In this document: piece by piece, positions 23,130-31,856 of the stretch | How the letters are laid out: each line of letters opens with the position of its first letter | Position numbering within the stretch: the first letter of the stretch is position 1 | NCBI RefSeq assembly: GCF_000293785.1 | Contig: NZ_AKZI01000018.1 | Coordinates: forward strand, 1-40,377 | Direction: 5' to 3' | Length of the DNA stretch: 40,377 nt | DNA from: Rhodovulum sp. PH10 | GTDB lineage: Bacteria; Pseudomonadota; Alphaproteobacteria; Rhizobiales; Xanthobacteraceae | Notes under the pieces: model-generated | The model's database searches: none | What the model was told of the DNA's origin: nothing | The model's input: only the letters and a program-made list of their open reading frames with translations | Program-made: the position numbers and the translations under genes

Positions 23130-24290
23130 TCACCGCAGCGCCGGCCGCGGCAGCAGCGCCCGCAGCCGGTTGCGGAAGGCGGAGAGATCGAGCCGCGGCT
23201 CGAAGTCGAGCGCGCGGCCGGTGAGGATCGCCCACAGGCCGAAGCCGATCGCCCCGAGCAGCAGCGGATAGAGCGCATAGACGGCGATCGGCGTGCTCTG
23301 GCCGACCGCCATGCAGGCAAAACCGGCGATCCGCACGCCGAAGGCGCCGGCGATCACCAAGGCGATCGAGGCGATGCTGTTCTGCCGGGTGGTGCGCGGC
23401 GTGCACATCAGCATGTAGGCGACGATCGTGAAGGCGAACGGGTAGAGCGGCGCCACCAGCCGGTCGTGCAACTCGACGCGGAACTGGTTCGGCGCCGATT
23501 TCAAGAGCTTGTCCTCGGGGTCGGGAAACATCAGCTCCCACAGATAGCGCTCGCGCAGGCCGTAGGAGACGCGCCCGCCGGTGGTGTAGGGCGACAGGTC
23601 GAAGGCATAGCGCTCGAACCGCACCATGGTGGGATCGTGGTCGGCGACCCGGCGGCGCTGCACCCAGCCATCGGTCATCACCAGATAGGTGCCGCGCTCG
23701 GTCTGCAGAATGTCGCCCTGCTCGGCGAGGATCGTCACGCGCTCGGCCGGGTTGCGGAAGTCGTCGATCAGGATGCCGGTGAACTGGTTGTCGCTCTTCT
23801 TCTCGCGGATGTGGAAGGTGAGCCCGGACTCGATCGAGGTGAAGGTGCCCGGCCGCACGATATTGGCGACCACGTCGGCCCGCACTTTTGCGAGCCGGTC
23901 GTTCATCTCGCGCTGGAGGAACGGCGACAGCCACACCGCGATCACCGCGACCATCACCGCGACGGTCGCCGCGAGCATCGCGAACGGGCGAAACAGCCGG
24001 CGCGGCGAGGCGCCGGCGGCGTTCATCACCACGAGCTCGGAATCGCCGTTCAGCCGGTTGAGGACGTGGACCACGGCGATCAGAAGCGCGATCGGCGCGA
24101 GGATCAGCATCAGGGTCGGGATCACCAGGCTGGTGATCGAGAGGAAGACCAGCACGGTCTGGCCCTGGCTGGTGATGAGGTCGATCTGGCGCAGGATCTG
24201 GGTCACCCAGATCACCGCGGTCAGGGAGACCAGGATCATCACGAAGGCGCTGAAGCCGGTCTTGTAGATGTAGCGGTCGAGCGAATCCAT
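23130..24290 (-). CDS. lptF: LPS export permease LptF (YjgP/YjgQ family)
   Basis: 386 residues. It is a membrane subunit of the LptB2FG machine that extracts LPS from the inner membrane and passes it to the periplasmic LptC/A bridge. The N-terminus DRYIYKTGFSAFVMILVSL with AVIWVTQILRQIDLI is typical of LptF rather than LptG. LNGDSELVVMNAAGASPRRL is the coupling region that contacts the ATPase. Three helices precede a periplasmic beta-jellyroll (about 125-290, with FTSIESGLTFHIREKKSDNQ), and three helices follow. LptG is normally the next gene and LptD follows; here the next gene is waaG-like, so this is either a rearranged locus or an extra copy. The start ATG (24288-24290) lacks a strong Shine-Dalgarno. 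Confidence 0.9.
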   Translation of the reverse strand: MDSLDRYIYKTGFSAFVMILVSLTAVIWVTQILRQIDLITSQGQTVLVFLSITSLVIPTLMLILAPIALLIAVVHVLNRLNGDSELVVMNAAGASPRRLFRPFAMLAATVAVMVAVIAVWLSPFLQREMNDRLAKVRADVVANIVRPGTFTSIESGLTFHIREKKSDNQFTGILIDDFRNPAERVTILAEQGDILQTERGTYLVMTDGWVQRRRVADHDPTMVRFERYAFDLSPYTTGGRVSYGLRERYLWELMFPDPEDKLLKSAPNQFRVELHDRLVAPLYPFAFTIVAYMLMCTPRTTRQNSIASIALVIAGAFGVRIAGFACMAVGQSTPIAVYALYPLLLGAIGFGLWAILTGRALDFEPRLDLSAFRNRLRALLPRPALR

Positions 24291-24410
24291 CGAGCCATCG
24301 GGTCGGGCCGGCCACGGGCGGCGGCCGGCGAGGGGTCGCGTCCTTTATAGGCGAACTCGAGGCGCTTGGCACCGGCGCAGCGCCCGTCCCCTGCCTCCGG
24401 CCCGACGAAC

Positions 24411-25040
24411 TCAGGCCGCGCTGCGGAGCCGGCGGGCGGCGAGCGCGAGATCGGCGACGAAGGCGGCGTATTCGCGCGTCCGGTCGGCCTCGCCGCGCAG
24501 CCGCAGCAGGTAGGAGGGGTGGACGGTGACGAGGAGCGCCGTGCCGTCGCGCGCCGTCAACGCAGTACCGCGGGTGCGGGCGAGCGTGACGGTGCGGCCC
24601 AACAGGCTCGCCGCCGCGGTGGCGCCGAGCGCCACCACGAGGTCCGGCTTCACCAGCGCCCGCTCGAGGTCGTTCCACCAGCGGCAGCGCTCGATCTCGT
24701 GGGCGTTCGGCTTCTTGTGGAGCCGGCGCTTGCCGCGCGCCTCCCACTTGAAGTGCTTGACGGCATTGGTGACGAACACCTCGCGGCGGTCGATGCCGGC
24801 CTCGGCGATCGCCCGGTCGAGCAGCTTTCCGGCCGGTCCGACGAACGGCTTGCCGGAAAGGTCTTCCTGGTCGCCGGGCTGCTCGCCGACCAGCATCAGC
24901 CGGGCGGTGTCCGGCCCTTCGCCCGGCACCACCAGGGTCGCATTGCGGTGGAGCGGACAGCGGGTGCAGGCCGCCTCCGCCTCGCGCAGCGCGGCCAGCG
25001 TCTCCACCATCGGGGCATCGAGCGGCAGTTCGGTCGCCAT
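24411..25040 (-). CDS. udgX: UdgX-type uracil-DNA glycosylase
   Basis: 209 residues of the family-4-like uracil-DNA glycosylase group with an iron-sulfur cluster. Visible Cys ligands are C25 and C28 (CTRCPLHRNA) and C119 (ERCRWW); His96 (VKHFKW) stands where family 4 has another Cys. Two features mark UdgX rather than an ordinary family 4 enzyme: the first motif GEQPGDQEDLSGKPFVGPAG (residues 52-71) and the extra loop GKRRLHKKP (103-111). In Mycobacterium smegmatis UdgX the loop is KRRIH, and its His109 forms an irreversible covalent bond with the deoxyribose after uracil is removed; His108 here would be the equivalent. The second catalytic motif is TVHPSYLLR (172-180). It binds uracil-containing DNA in the cytoplasm. 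The gene is divergent from alkA, 125 nt away. Confidence 0.92.
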   Translation of the reverse strand: MATELPLDAPMVETLAALREAEAACTRCPLHRNATLVVPGEGPDTARLMLVGEQPGDQEDLSGKPFVGPAGKLLDRAIAEAGIDRREVFVTNAVKHFKWEARGKRRLHKKPNAHEIERCRWWNDLERALVKPDLVVALGATAAASLLGRTVTLARTRGTALTARDGTALLVTVHPSYLLRLRGEADRTREYAAFVADLALAARRLRSAA

Positions 25041-25165
25041 GCCTTCTCGAACTGCGCCGAAGGGAGGCGGGTTCCGCCGCGAGCAGCCACGGGTTTCGCG
25101 AGCCGGGAGGGGCGCTTCCGGAAACCGGGTTTGAGCGTGGCCCGTCGGGCGCCTATGTCTCGGCC

Positions 25166-25861
25166 ATGACCCACCGCCCGCCTCACCGCCCACCCCACCG
25201 CCTGGACACCGAGGCCGACATCGCCCGCGGCCTCGCAGGCCTCCTCGCCGCCGATCCGCGCCTCGCGCCCGTCGTGGCGGTGGCGGGCGAGCCGCCGCTG
25301 CGTCGCCGCCCGGCCGGCTTTGCCGGGCTCGTCGCCACCGTGCTCGGGCAGCAGCTCTCGATCGCCAGCGCTGCGGCGATCGGCGCCCGGCTGTTCGCCG
25401 CCTACGACCCGTTCGAGCCGGCCGTGGTGGCGCAGGCGGAGCCGGCGACGCTGGCGCGGATCGGCCTGTCGGCGGCCAAGATCAAATCCGTGAAGGCGAT
25501 CGCCGCGGCGATCGCCGAGGGCGCGCTCGACCTCGACGGGCTCGCCGACCTCGCCGCCGACGAGGCCCACCAAAAGCTCGTCGCGGTGCACGGGATCGGC
25601 CCGTGGACCGCCGACAGCTATCTCCTCTTCTGCCTCGGCCATGCCGACGCGTGGCCGGCCGGCGACCTCGCATTGCAGGAGGCGGCGCGCCTCGCCTTCG
25701 GCCTCGACGCCCGCCCGACCGCCAAGGCGATGGCGGAGATGGCCGAGGCCTGGCGGCCGTGGCGCGGAGTGGCGGCGTTCCTGCTGTGGGGGTATTATCG
25801 CGTGGTGAAGCAGCGCGACCCGGTGCTGCCCGCGCCGGTGACGGCGGTGTCCCGAACATGA
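25166..25861 (+). CDS. alkA: DNA-3-methyladenine glycosylase II, AlkA-like
   Basis: 231 residues. It removes alkylated bases such as 3-methyladenine from DNA, starting base-excision repair. The helix-hairpin-helix plus Gly/Pro/Asp signature is clear: HGIGPWTADSYLLF (residues 142-155) and the catalytic Asp167 in WPAGDLALQEAAR. FAGLVATVLGQQLSIASAAA (52-71) is the usual first helix pair. It lacks the N-terminal TBP-like domain of E. coli AlkA and resembles the short form common in alphaproteobacteria. The first ~12 residues are His/Pro-rich and may be dispensable. It is divergent from udgX, so two base-excision glycosylases share one short intergenic region. The esterase gene starts 13 nt downstream and is likely co-transcribed. 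Confidence 0.92.
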   Translation: MTHRPPHRPPHRLDTEADIARGLAGLLAADPRLAPVVAVAGEPPLRRRPAGFAGLVATVLGQQLSIASAAAIGARLFAAYDPFEPAVVAQAEPATLARIGLSAAKIKSVKAIAAAIAEGALDLDGLADLAADEAHQKLVAVHGIGPWTADSYLLFCLGHADAWPAGDLALQEAARLAFGLDARPTAKAMAEMAEAWRPWRGVAAFLLWGYYRVVKQRDPVLPAPVTAVSRT

Positions 25862-25874
25862 GGAGAATCCCGCC

Positions 25875-26582
25875 GTGACTCGGATGCTCGACGGTCCACG
25901 GCTGGCGCCGAAATCCGGCCGCCCGGCCCGCCGGCTGGTGGTGTTTCTCCACGGCTACGGCGCCGACGGCCACGACCTCATCGATATCGGCCGGATGTGG
26001 CAGGAGCAGATGCCCGACGCCGCGTTCGTCTCGCCGCACGCGCCGTTTCCGTGCGGGCAGGCACCGGTCGGCCGCGAGTGGTTTCCCCTCACCTTCCGCG
26101 AGCCCGGCGAGCGCTGGCGCGGGGTGAACGCCGCCGCCCCCGTCCTGAACGATTTCCTCGACCAGGAGCTCGCCCGCCACGGGCTGCCGGGCGAGGCGCT
26201 GGCGCTGGTCGGCTTCAGCCAGGGCACCATGATGGCGCTGCATGTCGGCCTGCGGCGAAACACGGCGCCGATGGCGATCGTCGGCTATTCGGGCATCTTC
26301 GTGCTGCCGAACGACGGCGGGCCGGAGGCCGCCGAAGCGGTCGAGCCGGAGATTTCCGCCCGCCCGCCGGTGCTGCTGCTGCACGGCGCCGACGACGACC
26401 TGATCCCGGTGCAGGCGTTGTTTCTCGCCGCCGACGCGCTGGCCGCGCTGTCGGTGCCGGTCGAGTGGCACCTCTCGCACGGGATCGGCCACGGCATCGA
26501 CGAGGACGGCTTGCGGCACGGCGGCGCCTTCCTGGCCAAGGCGGCCGGCAGGAGCGCGGGCGCGCGATTCGGCCGCGGCTGA
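25875..26582 (+). CDS. Carboxylesterase/phospholipase-family alpha/beta hydrolase
   Basis: 235 residues of the Abhydrolase_2 (YpfH/acyl-protein-thioesterase-like) family, which hydrolyse carboxylic esters in the cytoplasm. The oxyanion motif is FLHGYGADGHDL (residues 24-35). The nucleophile is Ser115 in GFSQG, the acid is Asp174 in LHGADDDLIP, and the base is His206 in GIGHGID. PDAAFVSPHAPFPC is another family landmark. The natural substrate is unknown. The GTG start (25875) is preceded by AGGAG, and the gene follows alkA closely. No terminator is clear between its end and the HNH gene at 26820. Confidence 0.9.
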   Translation: MTRMLDGPRLAPKSGRPARRLVVFLHGYGADGHDLIDIGRMWQEQMPDAAFVSPHAPFPCGQAPVGREWFPLTFREPGERWRGVNAAAPVLNDFLDQELARHGLPGEALALVGFSQGTMMALHVGLRRNTAPMAIVGYSGIFVLPNDGGPEAAEAVEPEISARPPVLLLHGADDDLIPVQALFLAADALAALSVPVEWHLSHGIGHGIDEDGLRHGGAFLAKAAGRSAGARFGRG

Positions 26583-26819
26583 CGCCGCCGCACCGCACCG
26601 CGTCCGGCCACACCCGGGAAGGCGGTACGACGGGAGGGCGGTGCCGGCCGCACGGCCTCCACGATGGGGCGAAAACGTCGCAGGCCGCACGCTCCACGGT
26701 CGGAACGCACGAAAAAAGCCGCAAAATCGGACTTGCTTCACGAGCCTGTCACGCGCCCTAATATGATGGCGGTGCTGGTGCTGCGGTGCAGTGGTCCGAA
26801 ACGAGGTTGGAGGAGCGTA

Positions 26820-27377
26820 TTGAACGCTCATACATCCCCGGGCGGATGGCCGGTTCTCGTGCTCAATGCCGACTTCCGCCCGCTGAGCTACTATCCCCTG
26901 TCACTGTGGTCGTGGCAGGATGCGATCAAGGCGGTCTTTCTCGATCGCGTGAACATCGTCGCGCACTACGACAAGGCGGTGCGCAGCCCGAGCCTGGAGA
27001 TACAGCTTCCGAGCGTGGTCTCGCTGAAGACCTTCGTGAAGCCGTCGACCAGCCCCGCCTTCACGCGCTTCAACGTCTTCCTGCGCGACCGCTTCTCCTG
27101 CCAGTACTGCGGCAGCCACGACGACCTCACCTTCGACCACCTGATCCCGCGCTCGCTGGGCGGCCAGACCACCTGGGACAACGTCGTCACCGCCTGCTCG
27201 GCCTGCAACCTCAAGAAGGGCAACAAGACGCCGGCCGAGGCCACGATGTGGCCGAGCCAGACGCCCTTTCAGCCCAGCGTGATGCACCTGCACCGCAACG
27301 GCCGCCTCTTCCCGCCGAACTACCTGCACGACAGCTGGCTCGACTATCTCTATTGGGACACCGAGCTCGACCCGTGA
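26820..27377 (+). CDS. HNH endonuclease
   Basis: 185 residues starting at TTG (26820-26822), which has GGAGGAG just upstream. The ATGs 50-60 nt upstream would add an unconserved extension, and relatives begin near PVLVLNADFRPLSYYPLSLW. The HNH fold is in the middle: zinc Cys94 and Cys97 (CQYCG), the Asp-His of LTFDHLIPRS (His107 catalytic), Asn121 in TTWDNVV, and zinc Cys126 and Cys129 (CSACN). The protein is small, soluble and widely conserved in Hyphomicrobiales, where it stands alone rather than in a restriction locus. A nicking or repair role is plausible but unproven. A weak AT-rich box TAATAT at 26759-26764 could be its -10. Confidence 0.85.
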   Translation: MNAHTSPGGWPVLVLNADFRPLSYYPLSLWSWQDAIKAVFLDRVNIVAHYDKAVRSPSLEIQLPSVVSLKTFVKPSTSPAFTRFNVFLRDRFSCQYCGSHDDLTFDHLIPRSLGGQTTWDNVVTACSACNLKKGNKTPAEATMWPSQTPFQPSVMHLHRNGRLFPPNYLHDSWLDYLYWDTELDP

Positions 27378-27415
27378 CGCCGGCCGGGCACGCCCGGCGG
27401 TCCCGCTCGACCCGA

Positions 27416-27475
27416 ACGACCGAAACCCGGACGGGCGAAACCCGAAAGGGCGAAACGGGGACGGGCAAAACGCGG
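27416..27475. repeat. 15-bp tandem repeat, four degenerate copies
   Basis: Units of 15 bp start at 27416, 27431, 27446 and 27461. The second, ACGGGCGAAACCCGA, is representative and the core GGGCGAAAC recurs. It lies between the HNH gene and the phasin gene, next to the hairpin at 27474-27500. Confidence 0.7.
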
Positions 27476-27500
27476 ACGGCCGGATCGTGTCCGGCCGTCC
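27474..27500 (-). terminator. Hairpin terminator of the phasin gene
   Basis: GGACGGCCGG (27474-27483) and CCGGCCGTCC (27491-27500) form a perfect 10-bp stem with a 7-nt loop. On the minus strand it is followed by GCGTTTTGCC, a modest U-run. It lies 26 nt after the phasin stop and converges on the HNH gene. Confidence 0.65.
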
Positions 27501-27526
27501 ATGAGCGTGCGTGAGGTGCCGGCCCG

Positions 27527-28225
27527 TCAGTGTGCCGCCTGCGGCTCGCGGGACGGCTCGGCCCCCGGCGCGGTCGGCGGCGACGCCTCGGTGCGCTCGG
27601 GACCGCCCATGCCCGGCTCCCGACCGTCCATGCCGCGCCCCGGGCGGTCGGTGCCGTCGCCGCCGCGGTCGATCCGCTCCTCGGCCCGCTGCATCGCCTG
27701 CTCGGCGGAATGCACCGACTTCTCGGCGATCCGCCGGGTGCAGTCGAGCCAGCTCTCGAGATTGGCGCGCATGATCTCGCTCTGGATCGAGATCATCTCC
27801 TGCGGCGTCCGGCACTGGAGCAGCCGGCCCGCCCGGTCGAAGTTCTGCTCGAGCCGCTCGCCGGTGAAGTCCATCCACGCCTTGGTGACCTGCTTGGTCA
27901 TCTCGGTGAGAATGGAGCTCGACTCGACGATCGCGTCGACATTGGCCGTGGTCCGCTCGGCGGCCTGCTGGACGCCGTCGCCGGACAGCCCGAGCGCCTT
28001 CGAGAACTGATCGGCCGAGTGCCTGGCGATGTCCGAGGCGAGGCGCGAGCCGGACTGAATCGCGTCCTGCATCGCCTCCGCACCGTGCTTCAACATCTCC
28101 GCACTCGCCTTGGCGGCCCGCTCGTTCACCGCCGCCGACGCCTGCCCGATCCGCTCTGTCTGCTCCGAGACTTTGCGCGCGGTGTCCTCGGCGACGCGCC
28201 GCTGCTCGTCGACCTGCTGATCCAT
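27527..28225 (-). CDS. Phasin family protein
   Basis: 232 residues, almost wholly alpha-helical. The pattern MLKHGAEAMQDAIQSGSRLASDI, then WMDFTGERLEQNFDRAGRLLQCRTPQEMISIQSEIMRANLESWLDCTRRI, is the Phasin_2 signature; TPQEMISIQSEIMRANLE is a typical core. Phasins coat polyhydroxyalkanoate granules and regulate their size and number; some relatives act elsewhere. The ends are charged and disordered, with a Gly/Pro/Arg-rich tail. The ATG at 28223-28225 has AGGAGG immediately upstream, so the longer in-frame start is rejected. It is monocistronic: a terminator follows and about 200 nt of non-coding sequence separate it from moaB. A PHB role fits with scoAB in the same window. Confidence 0.87.
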   Translation of the reverse strand: MDQQVDEQRRVAEDTARKVSEQTERIGQASAAVNERAAKASAEMLKHGAEAMQDAIQSGSRLASDIARHSADQFSKALGLSGDGVQQAAERTTANVDAIVESSSILTEMTKQVTKAWMDFTGERLEQNFDRAGRLLQCRTPQEMISIQSEIMRANLESWLDCTRRIAEKSVHSAEQAMQRAEERIDRGGDGTDRPGRGMDGREPGMGGPERTEASPPTAPGAEPSREPQAAH

Positions 28226-28428
28226 CGTTTCCTCCTGTGGTGGGGATGGCAGCCTGACAAGTCGGGTTGCGGTTGCCGGTTCCTCGATCATCACAAGTTG
28301 AAACGGAGTTTGGAAGGTCTCTCACGTGACGACGATCGTGCACGCCTGCTCGGTCGGGCATCGAACCGAAGCGGCGACGACGGCGTGACACGGTCGTGAC
28401 AGGATCGCCAGTCGGCCGTGCGGCGGAC

Positions 28429-28992
28429 TCAGCTGCTGGCGCCGCCGGCCTTGGGACGGCGCAGATGCTCCTCGAGCCGCGGCATGATCTCGACGAAGTT
28501 GCACGGCCGGTAGCGATAGTCGAGCTGATGCACGAGGATGCCGTCCCAGGCGTCACGACAGGCGCCGGGCGAGCCGGGCAGGCAGAAGACATAGGTGCCG
28601 CGCGCGACGCCGGCGGTCGCCCGCGTCTGGATCGCCGAGGTGCCGATCTGCTGATAGCTGACGAACAGGAACAGCGTGGAGAACCCCTCCATCCGCTTCT
28701 CGAACAGGGGCTCCACCGCCTCCGGTGTCACGTCGCGGCCGGTGAAGCCGGTGCCGCCGGTCGTGATCACGACGTCGATCTCCGGATCGGCGATGAAGGT
28801 CTCCACCCGCGTGCGGATCGCCGCCACGTCGTCCATCACGATCGCGCGGGCGGCCAGCGTGTGGCCCGCCGCGGTGAGGCGGTCGGCGAGCGTCGCGCCG
28901 GACTTGTCGTCGTCGAGCGAGCGCGTGTCGGAGACGGTGAGCACCGCGATCTTGAGCGGCTTGAACTCGCGGGACTCGTCGATACCCGGCAT
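28429..28992 (-). CDS. moaB: Molybdenum cofactor biosynthesis protein B (MoaB/MogA family)
   Basis: 187 residues. The family adenylates molybdopterin before molybdate insertion (cytoplasmic). The MoCF_biosynth fold is clear: IAVLTVSDTRSLDDDKSGATL (residues 15-35), then ITTGGTGFTGRDVTPEAVEP (77-96), which forms the active site, and FCLPGSPGACRDAWDGIL (136-153). The enzyme's product is used by molybdenum enzymes. No other Mo-cofactor gene is adjacent. The final PKAGGASS is an unstructured tail. The start ATG at 28990-28992 matches the usual N-terminal length. It is separated by 132 nt from the next gene, the YpfJ-type protease, which lies on the same strand. Confidence 0.92.
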   Translation of the reverse strand: MPGIDESREFKPLKIAVLTVSDTRSLDDDKSGATLADRLTAAGHTLAARAIVMDDVAAIRTRVETFIADPEIDVVITTGGTGFTGRDVTPEAVEPLFEKRMEGFSTLFLFVSYQQIGTSAIQTRATAGVARGTYVFCLPGSPGACRDAWDGILVHQLDYRYRPCNFVEIMPRLEEHLRRPKAGGASS

Positions 28993-29124
28993 TTTCTCGT
29001 TCCTCTCGGGGCCGTTGCCGCACGATTCCGTGCCGTCTCACATCCGCGGCCGGGCGAAAGTGTTTCCCGGTCGTGCCGCGAATGCAAGGCCCGCGCTGGC
29101 GCGCCGGGCACTGATGAAAAAACC

Positions 29125-30039
29125 TCAGAGGCTGTCGGCCTTGAAGGTGTTGCAGGCGGAGATGGTGCCTTCCTTCAGGCCGGTCTCGAACCAGCGCTGG
29201 CGTTGGGCCGACGAGCCGTGCGTGAAGGAATCCGGCACCACGCGGCCGCGCGCCTGCATCTGCAGCTTGTCGTCGCCGATCGCCGATGCGGTGCGCATCG
29301 CCGCCTCGACGTCGCCCGGCTCGATCGCGCGATATTTGCGGTCGGCGTGATGCGCCCACACGCCGGCGAAGCAGTCGGCCTGCAGCTCGACGCGCACCTG
29401 CAGACGGTTGGCGTCGGTGCGCGACATGCCGCGCTGCATCTCGTTCACTTTTGGCAGGATGCCGAGCAGATTCTGGACGTGATGGCCGACCTCGTGGGCG
29501 ATCACGTAGGCCTGGGCGAAGCGGCAGGAGTCGGAGCCCGCGTCGCAGCCGTGAAAGCGTCGCTCGATGTCCTTGAAGAAGGAGGTGTCGAGATAGACCT
29601 TTCGATCGGCCGGGCAATAGAACGGCCCCATCGCCGCCTGCGCGACACCGCCGCACGCCTGGTTGGTCACCTCGTTGTAGAGCACCAGCACCGGGCCACG
29701 ATAGGTCGCGCCGTTCTTGGAGAAGATCTCCTTCCATTCGACGTCGGCGCTGCCGAGCACCGCCGAGACGAACTTGCCGGTCTGGTCGTCCGGCGTGCCG
29801 GTGCGGCCCGAGGACTGCTGCTGCACTTGGCGCTGGCCGCCGCCCTGCATCATCTCGGCGCCGCCGATCAGGAGGCGCGGATCGATGCCGAGCGCCCAGC
29901 CGACCAGGCCCAGCACCACGATGGTGCCGATGCCGAGTCCACCGCCGCCCACCGGCAGCCCGAACCCGCCGCGCGAATATCCGCTCTCGCCGCGCCGATC
30001 CTCGACGTTGTCGCTTTCCGGCAGATTGTCCCAGCGCAT
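29125..30039 (-). CDS. YpfJ-family neutral zinc metallopeptidase
   Basis: 304 residues. The start MRWDNLPESDNVEDRRG is the characteristic N-terminus of the family. A Gly-rich stretch and one membrane segment (about 34-51, GLGIGTIVVLGLVGWAL) follow, then a linker rich in Gln, Gly and Ser, and a peptidase domain. The zinc motif HEVGHH is at 182-187 (YVIAHEVGHHVQN), and QADCFAGVWAHHAD supplies a third acidic ligand. It has six cysteines in the domain (ACG, YCP, HGCDA, SCR, DCF, SACN), likely forming disulfides outside the membrane. The physiological substrate is not known. It is transcribed away from ccrM, with 266 nt between starts. Confidence 0.9.
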   Translation of the reverse strand: MRWDNLPESDNVEDRRGESGYSRGGFGLPVGGGGLGIGTIVVLGLVGWALGIDPRLLIGGAEMMQGGGQRQVQQQSSGRTGTPDDQTGKFVSAVLGSADVEWKEIFSKNGATYRGPVLVLYNEVTNQACGGVAQAAMGPFYCPADRKVYLDTSFFKDIERRFHGCDAGSDSCRFAQAYVIAHEVGHHVQNLLGILPKVNEMQRGMSRTDANRLQVRVELQADCFAGVWAHHADRKYRAIEPGDVEAAMRTASAIGDDKLQMQARGRVVPDSFTHGSSAQRQRWFETGLKEGTISACNTFKADSL

Positions 30040-30213
30040 CGACCCGCTCCGTGAACCGAATTCCGAACCCGCTTCGCCGCCCTCGCCGCACTGCGCTCCG
30101 ACGGCACGAGAAAAAACCCGTGATCCATGAAGACGCGACGGGCCACTCACGTTCCCGTGCGTCGGCCGCGAATATGGCTTCGCGCCGCGGGGCGCACCAG
30201 AGATGCGCAGGAA

Positions 30214-30228
30214 TTAAGTCGATTTTTA
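30214..30228 (+). promoter_or_regulatory. Candidate CtrA box upstream of ccrM
   Basis: TTAA (30214-30217), then exactly 7 nt, then TTTA (30225-30228): one mismatch from the CtrA consensus TTAA-N7-TTAA. It lies about 80 nt before the ccrM start in the divergent ccrM/ypfJ region. CtrA control of ccrM is established in Caulobacter. No GANTC site was seen between 30180 and 30306. Confidence 0.4.
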
Positions 30229-30233
30229 CCTAA

Positions 30234-31448
<1,215 letters not shown>

Positions 31449-31449
31449 G

Positions 31450-31536
31450 CGACTCGTCGCCGGGTGGCTCGTCGCGGGTGACTCGTCACGAGCGACTCGT
31501 CACGGGGTGGCTCGCCACGGGTGGCACGCCACCGCG
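31450..31536. repeat. Degenerate 14-16-bp tandem repeats after ccrM
   Basis: About six head-to-tail copies of a unit like GACTCGTCACGGGTG run from the end of ccrM (31450) to 31536, differing at few positions. The 408-nt gap to mutY (31449-31856) contains this array, a large hairpin and a dispersed palindrome. I see no gene in it. Confidence 0.75.
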
Positions 31537-31540
31537 GTTT

Positions 31541-31573
31541 CCTCACGAGGGCTCGTGACGAGCCGTCGTGAGG
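31541..31573. repeat. Large near-perfect hairpin
   Basis: CCTCACGA (31541-31548) pairs with TCGTGAGG (31566-31573). After one G-G mismatch, GGCTCG (31550-31555) pairs with CGAGCC (31559-31564) around TGA: 14 bp in total. It lacks a U-run, so it is not a standard terminator. A second short palindrome, GGCAAATTTTGCC, follows at about 31578-31590. Confidence 0.7.
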
Positions 31574-31690
31574 ACCAGGCAAATTTTGCCGGGTGGCTTC
31601 TGGCACCGCGCCACCGGCGCCCGCGGGCCGAAAACCACCCCCTCCTCCGCTCCTTCCCGCGACAGCGGGAACCCACGGATGCATGCATCC

Positions 31691-31796
31691 GTCATGCGCG
31701 GGCTCCGACCCGCGCATCCATCAAATCGAAAAACATCGTCTTGTTCGGCTCGATGGATCGCCGGGTCACGGCCAAGGCCGGCCCGGCGATGACGGC
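31691..31796. repeat. Dispersed palindromic intergenic element
   Basis: It has two hairpins: ATGCGCGGG/CCCGCGCAT (31694-31702 with 31709-31717) and ATCGCCGGG/CCCGGCGAT (31757-31765 with 31782-31790). The outer ends are also inverted (CGTCATGCG near the left, GGCGATGACG at the right). The phrase GGATCGCCGGGTC...GATGACGG is a form often seen between genes in Hyphomicrobiales. Confidence 0.65.
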
Positions 31797-31856
31797 GGAG
31801 CTCTCGGCGGCCTCCGCGCCTCTCATCGAAAACTCGGCAATCGCGCCGAAAAATCC

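Noticed and set aside
24411-25861. udgX-alkA as a novel defence island
   Set aside because: No phage-related or toxin gene is adjacent, and both proteins fit ordinary base-excision repair. Only the UdgX chemistry is unusual.
26820-27377. HNH gene as part of a restriction-modification system with ccrM
   Set aside because: They are 3 kb apart with unrelated genes between, the HNH protein belongs to a stand-alone conserved group, and CcrM has the orphan-type C-terminal domain.
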